A stretch of DNA of 9,042 bases from Flavobacteriales bacterium UBA5869 (GTDB lineage: Bacteria > Bacteroidota > Bacteroidia > Flavobacteriales_D > Crocinitomicaceae), in contig DJFP01000067.1 in the NCBI GenBank assembly GCA_002432565.1, forward strand, positions 3,435 to 12,476, written 5' to 3'. The translations under genes were made by a program, and so were the position numbers. Each line of letters begins with the position of its first letter. The first letter of the stretch is position 1. Positions 1 to 6,524 of this stretch are shown one piece after another. The notes beneath the pieces were generated by a model. It was not told where the DNA came from, did no database searches, and worked only from the letters and a program-made list of their open reading frames with translations.

Positions 1-1
1 T

Positions 2-70
2 TGCTGCAAAAGCGGCTGCAGGCACTGCCCGTACGGATATGATAAGAAAACGGATTCTTTTAGAAAATAA
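2..70 (+). CDS. C-terminal fragment of a DUF5522-family Cys-rich protein (5' end outside window)
   Basis: Frame 2 from the left edge stays open for 22 codons and ends in TAA at 68-70. The peptide starts CCKSGCRHCPYGYDKK and ends DSFRK. The CC-x-S-GCRHCPYG pattern (four Cys and one His in nine residues) is, as I recall it, the hallmark of DUF5522, a small family of unknown function found in bacteria and in the human protein C1orf53. The spacing suggests a metal-binding knuckle, but that is inference. Only the extreme C-terminus is present, so length, start and operon context cannot be judged. It points toward the minus-strand ABC operon and is separated from it by the palindrome at 88-115. Confidence 0.72.
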   Translation, partial: CCKSGCRHCPYGYDKKTDSFRK

Positions 71-80
71 TTGAGCATGA

Positions 81-115
81 TAAAAACGTAGGGGCGAAAA
101 ATTTTTCGCTCCTAC
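81..115. terminator. Near-perfect 28-bp palindrome, likely bidirectional terminator or REP-type repeat
   Basis: Positions 88-115 form two 14-base arms meeting at 101/102, with GTAGGGGCGAAAAA on the left and its near complement on the right. The only imperfection is G93 opposite T110, which is a G-U wobble in plus-strand RNA and an A-C mismatch in minus-strand RNA. Read on the minus strand the stem is followed by GTTTTTATC, giving a modest U-rich tail for the ABC operon. On the plus strand the tail is less U-rich (TTGTT). It lies between two convergent genes, where a shared terminator is expected. The GTAGGGGCGA/TCGCCCCTAC ends also resemble dispersed REP-type palindromes, so it may be a genome repeat that also terminates transcription. 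Confidence 0.6.
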
Positions 116-135
116 TTGTTCTGTATCAAAAGTTA

Positions 136-858
136 TCACTTTTTCTTATCCTTAAAAATAGCATCGCTCAATCCGCCATTGACTTTATAATCGCTCAAAG
201 TAATCGTAATCGTTCCTTTTGTACGCTTTTTCTCCTTAGCCTTTTTTGGATCCGTGGAAGTTTTATTGATATCTGCAGCAACGCTTTTAGGCATTTTAAA
301 TTTCTTCACATCGATTTCGAACTTCAATTCACTGGGCAGGCCGTAACTCAATTGCGATCCGTACTTAAAATCGGTTTTTACCGTTCCATTTGTCTGGGTT
401 GTCACCTGCGAGCGCATGATCACCGAGTTTTTTTGATCGACCCAAATCTTGGCCAATACGATTTCACCGGAAGCAGCATTCGGGATGATATTGATCAGGC
501 GAGTATCTGTACCATTGATTTTCAGTGAATCACCGAACACAGCCGAGTATTTGGATTTATCAGACAAAAAGGTATTCAATTCCGTAAAACCCTGCTTGGG
601 TAAAATGGTAATTCCCTTCGATTCGATTTTCACTTTATCCTTCTGCTTGAAATAGATCTTCGCATTGGAAGGCATGATCTTGATCATCGGAATGTCTGCA
701 TCTATGTGCGCATTGACCGTATAATCTTTGACGGAAGTGATCTTCGCATTGATCTTATCAATGACTTTTTCCGGTTCTTGTGCAAATCCCCCGAAGGCTG
801 CGAACAGGAAACCAAACAAGAGGAAGTATTGCTTTCGATGATTTTGGACTTTTTTCAT
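136..858 (-). CDS. Secreted LolA-like outer-membrane lipoprotein sorting protein
   Basis: This 240-residue protein has a clear signal peptide: basic MKKVQNHRK, a hydrophobic stretch around residues 11-25, and likely cleavage in GGFA|QEP near residue 26. There is no lipobox Cys, so it should be soluble in the periplasm. The mature part alternates short beta strands and Lys-rich turns (for example KIYFKQKDKVKIES near 68-81), the pattern of the LolA/LolB/RseB fold that cradles lipids or lipoprotein acyl chains. Residues about 200-216 form a Lys-rich loop (DPKKAKEKKRTKG) before the last strands, and the C-terminus is KDKKK. Its ATG at 858-856 overlaps the permease stop as TAATG, so it is the third gene of the ABC operon and is probably translated by re-initiation. 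By analogy it may carry or bind the lipid or lipoprotein substrate of that transporter. The fold call rests on family resemblance; the substrate is unknown. Confidence 0.72.
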   Translation of the reverse strand: MKKVQNHRKQYFLLFGFLFAAFGGFAQEPEKVIDKINAKITSVKDYTVNAHIDADIPMIKIMPSNAKIYFKQKDKVKIESKGITILPKQGFTELNTFLSDKSKYSAVFGDSLKINGTDTRLINIIPNAASGEIVLAKIWVDQKNSVIMRSQVTTQTNGTVKTDFKYGSQLSYGLPSELKFEIDVKKFKMPKSVAADINKTSTDPKKAKEKKRTKGTITITLSDYKVNGGLSDAIFKDKKK

Positions 859-1700
859 TACGATGTGATGTCTTTTCTGTTAAACTTAAATAAGGTAATT
901 CCTACAAGCAGTAAAATATGTGTGAGTAAAATGACGATAGAATTGATAATATCATCAAAAGGCACGGGATCTTCGAAGAAACTTCGCCAGGAAGCCATGT
1001 GTGTCGTAAACAGGTACGGTTTGATAGTATCGAAAACAGTAACATCCAAACTCCCGATAATGGTAAAAGTGATGATGATTGCCATGGTTGCAACGATCGG
1101 ACCTATGGAATTCTCCGCAAAGGCCGATAAACAGATCGAAAGTGTTGCAACTGTGAGCAAGGACAAATAAGCCACACAAAATGCCAGTCCGAAACGCCAT
1201 AAAATATCAGCTTCGGGTAAAATGACCAGTCCGTCGCTGTTTAACACCATTAAATCCCCAGATCCGAATACCAGGTGAGAAACCAGCAGGGACAAGATTC
1301 CCAGCCAAAGTGTAATAACCAGCGTATAAATGGCCCCGGCGATGAATTTGGAAAGGACAATCTGAGTCCGTGAAATGGGTTTACTGGCCAGCATGCGGAT
1401 TGTTCCCATTGCTGCTTCCCCGGAAATGAGATCTCCCGTTACCAAAGCGATTAATAATGGAATATGGACCACCAGCATCTGCAGAATGATAAAGGCAATG
1501 AGGTTTCCGTTTACCAATTTCCCGTTGAACGAAAGTGTTTGTTCGAAACTGGCTGTTACGAAAGAAACCATGGATTCTCCATCTGCCTTCATGGCAAAGA
1601 TGATTAAACCTATTAAGACTGTTAAAGCTCCTAATCCCAAATAACTCCGGGGTTTTGATACGATCTTAATGAACTCGTTGTACGTATTTTTGAAAAGCAT
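858..1700 (-). CDS. ABC-2 type transporter permease
   Basis: This 280-residue integral membrane protein has about six hydrophobic segments, near residues 20-37, 67-88, 119-145, 168-194, 199-218 and 250-271. It has the typical ABC-2 opening, a short cytoplasmic N-terminus (FKNTYNEFIKIVSKPRSY) followed by the first helix. After the second helix comes GDLISGEAAMGTIRMLASKPISR (residues 89-111), the conserved loop of ABC2_membrane_2/NatB/BcrB-like permeases that contacts the ATPase. The extended loop between helices 1 and 2 (about 38-66) is probably periplasmic. Length and architecture are normal for the family. The start ATG (1700-1698) overlaps the ATPase TGA as TGATG, and its stop overlaps the next start, so it sits in a tightly coupled three-gene operon. 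Such proteins export drugs, peptides or lipids; the substrate cannot be read from the sequence. Confidence 0.9.
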   Translation of the reverse strand: MLFKNTYNEFIKIVSKPRSYLGLGALTVLIGLIIFAMKADGESMVSFVTASFEQTLSFNGKLVNGNLIAFIILQMLVVHIPLLIALVTGDLISGEAAMGTIRMLASKPISRTQIVLSKFIAGAIYTLVITLWLGILSLLVSHLVFGSGDLMVLNSDGLVILPEADILWRFGLAFCVAYLSLLTVATLSICLSAFAENSIGPIVATMAIIITFTIIGSLDVTVFDTIKPYLFTTHMASWRSFFEDPVPFDDIINSIVILLTHILLLVGITLFKFNRKDITS

Positions 1701-2614
1701 CAGGATTGAATGGTTTTAATGAAATAATCTTCCAGTTTGCGTTTTGGCTCCACGGCATGAATGGTAAACCCGGCTAATACCAGTTCTTTTGTGAGGTCCG
1801 GAATGCGTTTTTTTGAAATCAATACTTCCAGCTCCTTTGCAGAAGTGCGGGTTATCTCGGCAGGATTAAACCTGGATCGGACCAATTCAAGAGCCGAATC
1901 TACCGAATCGATCTCAATGCGTACCATGGTCTCTTCGCTGTTCAATAATTCGTCCACAGAACCTTCCACAATGGATCTTCCCTGGTTGATAATAACCATG
2001 CGGTTGGCGATCAATTCAATCTCTGACAATTGGTGCGAAGAGAGCAAAATGGTTTTATTCTGTTCGTTCTTCAGCCGCAGGATCAGGTTCCGGATCTCAA
2101 TAATTCCCTGTGGGTCCAATCCGGTCGTCGGTTCATCCAAAATAATCAGCTCCGGTTTGTGCAGCAAAGTTTGGGCTATACCCAGGCGCTGTTTCATACC
2201 ATGGGAAAATCCTTTTACCTTGTGTTTCGCGCGATCTCCAAGCCCAACAAAATCAAGCATTTCATGAATTTCCTTTTTTGAAACATCGGCCCCGGAAATA
2301 CGTGCAAAGATTTCCAGGTTCTTTTGTGCCGAGAGGTATTTGTAGAAATCCGGTTTTTCAATAATGCTTCCAATGTTTGCCAGGATCTCCGAACGATTTC
2401 TTTGCAGGGATTTGTCGAATAATTCGATGCTTCCGTTGTCCGGACTGATGAGTGACAATAAACAGCGGATGGTGGTACTTTTGCCGGCCCCGTTTGGTCC
2501 CAAAAAGCCAAAGACATCTCCTTTATGAACCGTAAAGGAAACATTTTTGACGGCTTCAAAGGAACCAAATTTCTTGGATAAATTCCGGACTTTGATAATG
2601 GTTTGCTGTTCCAT
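1700..2614 (-). CDS. ABC-2 type transporter ATP-binding protein (BcrA/NatA-like)
   Basis: This 304-residue ATPase energises the permease encoded next to it. Visible motifs, numbered from the chosen start, are Walker A GPNGAGKST (39-47), the signature region FSHGMKQRL (136-144), Walker B LIILDEP (156-162), D-loop GLDPQG (165-170) and switch His SSH (192-194). The Q-loop position carries Glu in IIEKPDFY (84-91), as is usual in the bacitracin/lantibiotic-type BcrA subfamily, rather than Gln. About 90 residues after the nucleotide-binding domain form the C-terminal extension common in this subfamily. The frame is open upstream to a TTG at 2638, but I chose ATG 2614 because MEQQTIIKVRNLSKKFG begins exactly where the family's first strand should. 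A weak candidate -7 box (TAATTTTA, minus strand, 2655-2648) lies about 35 bp upstream. It is the first gene of the operon, so the genes are co-regulated. Confidence 0.93.
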   Translation of the reverse strand: MEQQTIIKVRNLSKKFGSFEAVKNVSFTVHKGDVFGFLGPNGAGKSTTIRCLLSLISPDNGSIELFDKSLQRNRSEILANIGSIIEKPDFYKYLSAQKNLEIFARISGADVSKKEIHEMLDFVGLGDRAKHKVKGFSHGMKQRLGIAQTLLHKPELIILDEPTTGLDPQGIIEIRNLILRLKNEQNKTILLSSHQLSEIELIANRMVIINQGRSIVEGSVDELLNSEETMVRIEIDSVDSALELVRSRFNPAEITRTSAKELEVLISKKRIPDLTKELVLAGFTIHAVEPKRKLEDYFIKTIQS

Positions 2615-2980
2615 AAATCGATACAGATTAGTTGTCAAAAAGACACTTAAAATTACGCAATATCCGAATTCGTTAAACCTGATTTTTTAAAAATCGGTGA
2701 ATGGTATCTGTATGAAGGTACACTGTCGTTTCCGGCTTATTCTCAAAAATTCTGAGCAAACTTCGACAATCCCGGGGAAACCCTGACAGTGCTTTTTGAA
2801 CTAAAAAACCAGACGGGCATAACTAACTGTCAATCACTACCCCCATTTAAAACACCCACTATAAAAAGCTTGGAAACGCCAGCCTGTTCTGCTATTTCTG
2901 ACCACAAGGGTTACCCCCTGAATATTTACCCGGGAAATTTTTCAAGCTGTAAAAGACCTAGCTTCACCAAAAATCTAAAC
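2615..2980. other. Divergent intergenic region between the ABC operon and the T9SS-protein gene
   Basis: This 366-bp stretch must hold promoters for both flanking transcription units. I see no convincing gene: the plus frame that runs into the secreted protein is open from a GTG at 2789, but the encoded 64 residues have no secretion signal and show no domain. A short inverted repeat (CACTGTC 2721-2727 and GACAGTG 2785-2791) spans 71 bp and could be chance. The last bases before ATG 2981 (CACCAAAAATCTAAAC) are A-rich without a Shine-Dalgarno, as usual in Bacteroidota. Confidence 0.6.
2870..2900 (+). promoter_or_regulatory. Candidate Bacteroidota-type promoter for the T9SS-protein gene
   Basis: TTG at 2870-2872 is followed after 20 bp by TATTTCTG at 2893-2900, one mismatch from the Bacteroidota -7 consensus TAnnTTTG with a -33 TTG at usual spacing. 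It would put transcription start near 2907 and leave a leader of roughly 75 nt before ATG 2981. The consensus is short and a match by chance in 366 bp is quite possible. Confidence 0.3.
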
Positions 2981-5149
2981 ATGAAAAAAAATTACTTTGG
3001 CAGCTTGCTCCTGGGCATGCTCATTACTTTCACGGGTCATTCACAAACCTACCTGGAATACGGCAGTACAACAACCTCCAATGATTACAATGACATTGCC
3101 GACACTATGTACTTCACCTTCAATACAATTATGAACGGAGCTTACGAAGATGGTACTTTGACTATTGACGGAAGAGCCTATTTCTATCCCGGTGCTTCTT
3201 TCAATGTTTACGGACCGGGAATGGTCTTGGTAGGAAATTTTGGCGGCCCCCAGAATACTTGCGATGAAATTACGACCACAATCACCATACCGATGGCTGA
3301 TATCAACGCTTATGGGTCAACTGCAGTATATAAAGTCGTAAGACAGGGAAATATAGAACCGTATTGCGATGTGAATGGATTCCGTGCCAGGCTTCAATAC
3401 GGTTATTGTACAACAGGTGTTCCTTCTCAACAAGCAAGTTTCTCATTAACAGATAACGTTTTTTGTCATTCCGAAGGCCCGTACAATTTGGTTGGTTCTC
3501 CGGCCGGCGGTACTTTTAGCGGTGTGGGAGTCACTGGTAACTCCCTTGACCTGAGTACACTGCCATCTGGTTTTGGAGTTTATAACATCACATACACCAT
3601 TACTGAAGCGAATGGATGCTATACACAAGACAGCGCAAGTTTTACCGTATTTGAAAGTCCGGCAGACGAATCGAAAGTAGTATGTGAAAACGCATGGACA
3701 GTACTCGATAATGGAAACAACGTAAAGGTTTATGCCACAGATGCCAACTTATTGAACATACTTGGAACCGGAAACATTATGATGTTACCTCCCATCACAT
3801 CCAACCCAACAGAGCTGTATACTGCAACCGTTTCGGTTCCTTACCAATATGAACTAACAGCTATCGACACCAGTAATTTTCAAACCATCGATCACGAGCA
3901 AATTAACGGAGATGACCGTGGAGGAATAGCGGTGACAGCAAACTACGTATACATTGTCGGAGATAATGCTACTGCCCGATTCGACCTGAACTTACAAAAC
4001 GGGATTGATCTGCCTAAACGTGATGGAATCTTTACAAACCTGGCATCTTTGAAATTGTATACACTTTACAATACAGCTGCGCCATTTACTCCAAACTCTG
4101 ACAATACGGATGAATTTACCATGAATGCTTTACGCTCACTCAATGAAGACTTAAGCTATGGAACAGAGATAATCATGCTTTCTCAACCTATTACATTAGG
4201 AACTAACGATCAGGGAGTTATGCTTGCTGGCTACAATGAATTGATAGTTGGAACTGCTTATGGAAATTATGATTTTTACCACATTTCTATTTTGAACGGA
4301 TTGGTTACACCCATGGGCCAACACACTCTGAACGTATATGGTTCTGAGAACTGGGCTGACTGGGGAATGTCAGGATTTGACGGAACAGACCGCCATGCTT
4401 ATTTCCGGGATGAGGACGATTCTATTGTAGATTACAACTTTACAACAGATACCTACACAAGCATTCTTTCCATCACCGATTTTTCAGATATGGCCAGTTT
4501 TATTGTTCACCCGTCGAACAATCGTTTTTATGCGCATTATGAAGGCAGTACATCTACTTTCGGAGGTGATGAGGAAACATTCCTTTACTTCGAAGCAACA
4601 GACATGGAAATGCAATTAACTGCTACTTCCGCAAACTTTGGCTGCCCGAGTAAACTGACGCTTACATTCAATACACTTGACCTGGGAGCTGATACAACTG
4701 TTTGTTCGGAAGACGGTTTATACATTATCCCGGGAGGAAACGGTTATACCTCTTATACCTGGAATGGTGTGAACAACAACTTCAATTCTTACCCGGTCCA
4801 AAACACAGGTGAAGTAGTATTAGCTGTAACAGATGACTACAATTGTACACTTACAGACAGCATTTTGGTAACAGTTGTTGACTGTACGGCCGGAATTTCA
4901 GAATTAGGAGAATCCTCCATGGAAATCTATCCTGTACCGAATAACGGATCGTTCCAGGTTAATTTTGCGGCTTTAACAGAAGAATCTCAATTGGTGATTA
5001 TCGATGCACAAGGAAAACAAATTACCGAAAAAACAGTTGCTAAAGGTCAAACAACTGTGGGAATGGACATCCAGGTACAGCCAGGAATTTATTTTGTTCG
5101 ATTGATTTCTGAAAACGTTGTTACGCAGCGCGCGATAAGCATTCAATAA
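2981..5149 (+). CDS. Secreted Ig-like/beta-propeller protein with T9SS type A sorting domain
   Basis: This 722-residue protein, numbered from ATG 2981, starts with a signal peptide (MKKNYFGSLLLGMLITFTGHSQ, about 1-21). Residues about 23-150 are a beta-rich N-terminal region with several Cys. An Ig-like module follows at about 152-225 (GGTFSGVGV and YTITEANGCYTQDSASFTV). Residues about 226-556 contain repeated short strands such as GGIAVTANYVYIVG, YNELIVGTAYGNYDFYHI and FIVHPSNNRFYAHYEG, suggesting a beta-propeller. A second Ig/PKD-like module at 567-635 has the familiar DLGADTTVCSEDGLYIIPGG pattern ending VTDDYNCTLTDSILV. Residues 638-722 are a T9SS type A sorting domain with IYPVPNNGSF, IIDAQGK and PGIYFVRL. 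In this family the domain directs crossing of the outer membrane and is removed on surface attachment or release. I rejected the upstream GTG start at 2789 because it would bury the signal peptide. No catalytic motif is evident, so an adhesin or matrix role is a guess. It appears monocistronic and ends at a strong terminator. Confidence 0.88.
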   Translation: MKKNYFGSLLLGMLITFTGHSQTYLEYGSTTTSNDYNDIADTMYFTFNTIMNGAYEDGTLTIDGRAYFYPGASFNVYGPGMVLVGNFGGPQNTCDEITTTITIPMADINAYGSTAVYKVVRQGNIEPYCDVNGFRARLQYGYCTTGVPSQQASFSLTDNVFCHSEGPYNLVGSPAGGTFSGVGVTGNSLDLSTLPSGFGVYNITYTITEANGCYTQDSASFTVFESPADESKVVCENAWTVLDNGNNVKVYATDANLLNILGTGNIMMLPPITSNPTELYTATVSVPYQYELTAIDTSNFQTIDHEQINGDDRGGIAVTANYVYIVGDNATARFDLNLQNGIDLPKRDGIFTNLASLKLYTLYNTAAPFTPNSDNTDEFTMNALRSLNEDLSYGTEIIMLSQPITLGTNDQGVMLAGYNELIVGTAYGNYDFYHISILNGLVTPMGQHTLNVYGSENWADWGMSGFDGTDRHAYFRDEDDSIVDYNFTTDTYTSILSITDFSDMASFIVHPSNNRFYAHYEGSTSTFGGDEETFLYFEATDMEMQLTATSANFGCPSKLTLTFNTLDLGADTTVCSEDGLYIIPGGNGYTSYTWNGVNNNFNSYPVQNTGEVVLAVTDDYNCTLTDSILVTVVDCTAGISELGESSMEIYPVPNNGSFQVNFAALTEESQLVIIDAQGKQITEKTVAKGQTTVGMDIQVQPGIYFVRLISENVVTQRAISIQ

Positions 5150-5160
5150 AATACCTCTCC

Positions 5161-5198
5161 AAAAAAAGCCGGCTTGAACATTCAAGCCGGCTTTTTTT
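5161..5198. terminator. Strong bidirectional rho-independent terminator
   Basis: An 11-bp GC-rich stem (GCCGGCTTGAA 5168-5178, complement 5181-5191) with a two-base centre is flanked by seven A (5161-5167) and seven T (5192-5198). Both strands therefore give a stem followed by a U tract. It begins 12 bp after the stop at 5149 and lies 24 bp below the convergent stop at 5222, so it serves both genes. Confidence 0.93.
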
Positions 5199-5221
5199 GC
5201 TCTTACTTCAAGGTTGGTATA

Positions 5222-5611
5222 TTACCTCATGATATAAATAGTTTCGCGTTTCGACCCACATCGGAAATAATAGGTTCCGACAGGCCACGATTCTGTTTCG
5301 ATCAATTGAGTTCCACTGATTGTTCCCGAATACATTTCTTCTCCCTGCGCATTCACTAATTCAAACGGAAGTGCTTTTGCCGTTCCACCGATTATTTCAA
5401 GCGTCAGGTAATTCGAATTATAAGTATTGTGGATATTCATTGTCAGGAAAGCCGACTGATCATTCGATCCGGAAATTTCTCCGGAAAAAGATTGATCAAA
5501 AGCAGTTTCCTGGACGAAAAGACACATCGGAACCGGCTCATATTTCTGAGCAAAAGCAAACATGTTGCTAACTACAACTACTGCTAAACTGAATGATATA
5601 AAACGTGCCAT
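5222..5611 (-). CDS. Small secreted protein with T9SS type A sorting-domain-like C-terminus
   Basis: The 129-residue product starts with a signal peptide (MARFISFSLAVVVVSNMFAFAQ, cleavage near residue 21). The mature part is only about 108 residues. Residues 81-129 read PFELVNAQGEEMYSG, then WPVGTYYFRCG, then ETIYIM. This follows the order of the last strands of the T9SS type A domain of the neighbouring 722-residue protein (VIIDAQGKQITEK, QPGIYFVRL, QRAISI). The usual opening Y-P-N/V-P-x-x-G motif is missing; that region reads SGEISGSNDQSAFLTMNIHN. There is therefore almost no cargo ahead of the domain. I chose ATG 5611 because it gives a canonical signal peptide; the frame continues upstream to 5677 through a stretch with no secretion signal. 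The bases before the ATG are A-rich (AAAATTAAAGAGT). A weak candidate promoter (TTG 5694-5692, TATAGTTG 5669-5662, 22-bp spacing) lies about 50 bp upstream. Function unknown. Confidence 0.75.
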   Translation of the reverse strand: MARFISFSLAVVVVSNMFAFAQKYEPVPMCLFVQETAFDQSFSGEISGSNDQSAFLTMNIHNTYNSNYLTLEIIGGTAKALPFELVNAQGEEMYSGTISGTQLIETESWPVGTYYFRCGSKRETIYIMR

Positions 5612-5718
5612 ACTCTTTAATTTTAATGAACCGTTCCAGCCTGGTGATTGCATATAGACAACAACTATACCAAGCAAAAAAAGTTACATTCCAACCAATG
5701 GCAACGAATGCTAAATCG

Positions 5719-5773
5719 TTTTAAAAACAAAGCTGTCAGAAGTCAAAACCGCTTAAAACCCTTGTTTTTAAAA
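5719..5773. repeat. Perfect 12-bp inverted repeat, 31-bp spacer
   Basis: TTTTAAAAACAA at 5719-5730 has its exact reverse complement TTGTTTTTAAAA at 5762-5773. The arms are almost pure A/T, so RNA pairing would be weak, and the 31-base spacer makes a simple terminator unlikely. It could be a protein-binding dyad or a mere consequence of AT-rich sequence. Confidence 0.45.
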
Positions 5774-5850
5774 GCTTTTTCGTTCTTAACATTTCTTTAT
5801 TCCGGAAAAACGAGTGCATATCCGGTATTTGAAGATCATCTGAAAAGATG

Positions 5851-5882
5851 TTCAAATTGAAAACAAGTTTTTTCAATTTGAA
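5851..5882 (-). terminator. 13-bp perfect hairpin after the two-component operon, possible terminator
   Basis: TTCAAATTGAAAA (5851-5863) pairs exactly with TTTTCAATTTGAA (5870-5882) around a six-base loop. It begins 21 bp beyond the response regulator stop on the minus strand, the right place for a terminator or an mRNA-stabilising 3' hairpin. The stem is AT-rich and the following minus-strand bases (CATCTTTTCAG) lack a clean U tract, so termination would be weak. Confidence 0.5.
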
Positions 5883-5903
5883 AATAAAAATGCATCACGG
5901 ATC

Positions 5904-6524
5904 TTACTCCAAACCGTTCTTCAATGCCCATTTCAAAAGGACGTTCTTTTCTTTGGGCAATCCCAGTTTTTCAATGATATTGGAACGATGCCCTTCAATG
6001 GTTTTTTCTGACAGGAAAAGCATTTCGGCAATCTGCCTGCTTGTTTTTTGCTGAGCGATCAATTCAATGATCTTTCGTTCCGAGAAAGTGAGCTTATCCA
6101 ATTCACTGGTTCCTGTTTCACGTACACTTACCAGGTCATTCAGAAGAGAATCGCTCACATATTGGTTTCCCTTTGCGACTTCAGTCAAACAGTTTTTTAA
6201 CTCCACCTGTGCATGCTCTTTCAGGATATAACCGTATACTCCATATTCTTTGGATTTGTTGTAAATGGTCATCTCATTGTGCATTGTCAGGAGAATAACT
6301 TTGGTCTTCAATCTTAATTCCTGTATTTTTTTGGCCACATCCAGGCCGTCAAGAGCGGGCATGTTAATATCCAAAATAGCAATATCCGGTATGCGGAGCT
6401 GGATCATATTCAGGGCCGAAACACCGTTAGCACAAGTCGCAATAACCTGGTATCCGTATGATTCCACGAAACTCTGAGTTCCCTGAAGGGTAAACGGATG
6501 ATCGTCTGCAATGATGATTGTCAT
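5904..6524 (-). CDS. NarL/LuxR-family response regulator
   Basis: This 206-residue protein has a complete receiver domain at residues 1-120: acidic pair D7 D8, phospho-acceptor D52 in ILDINMPALDG, T80 in LLTM and K102 in YILKEH. A LuxR-type helix-turn-helix follows at 142-204, with LTFSERKIIELIAQQKTSRQIA and then LSEKTIEGHRSNIIEKLGL; the recognition helix is about 172-186. All catalytic residues are intact, so it should be phosphorylated and bind DNA, probably as a dimer. Its ATG (6524-6522) overlaps the kinase TGA as ATGA, showing translational coupling and naming the adjacent kinase as its partner. Length is normal for the family. Its target genes are unknown; the secreted-protein genes nearby are possible targets only by proximity. 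Confidence 0.95.
   Translation of the reverse strand: MTIIIADDHPFTLQGTQSFVESYGYQVIATCANGVSALNMIQLRIPDIAILDINMPALDGLDVAKKIQELRLKTKVILLTMHNEMTIYNKSKEYGVYGYILKEHAQVELKNCLTEVAKGNQYVSDSLLNDLVSVRETGTSELDKLTFSERKIIELIAQQKTSRQIAEMLFLSEKTIEGHRSNIIEKLGLPKEKNVLLKWALKNGLE

Larger units (their letters stand above)
5612..5903. other. AT-rich intergenic spacer with two perfect inverted repeats
   Basis: These 292 bp separate the response regulator stop from the small secreted-protein start, both on the minus strand. I see no convincing gene on either strand; the open plus frames here encode low-complexity Lys/Phe/Ser-rich peptides with no domain. The spacer contains the inverted repeats at 5719-5773 and 5851-5882, listed separately, and presumably the promoter for the small gene. 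Confidence 0.6.

Noticed and set aside
706..1170. 154-codon plus-strand open frame across the permease and LolA-like genes
   Set aside because: It is antisense to two well-supported overlapping genes and encodes no recognisable domain.
1761..2267. 168-codon plus-strand open frame opposite the ABC ATPase
   Set aside because: It is a shadow of the ATPase coding strand; the product is Ser/Arg/Ile-rich with no domain.
2615..2638. TTG start for the ABC ATPase at 2638
   Set aside because: ATG 2614 starts exactly at the family's conserved first strand; the eight extra residues add nothing recognisable.
2721..2791. CACTGTC/GACAGTG inverted repeat upstream of the T9SS gene
   Set aside because: Seven-base arms 57 bp apart are expected by chance in a region of this size.
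2789..2980. N-terminal extension of the T9SS protein from a GTG at 2789
   Set aside because: The 64 extra residues lack a secretion signal and would bury the obvious signal peptide that begins at ATG 2981.
5612..5677. N-terminal extension of the small secreted protein to 5677
   Set aside because: The extension is not signal-like, whereas ATG 5611 begins a canonical signal peptide after an A-rich leader.
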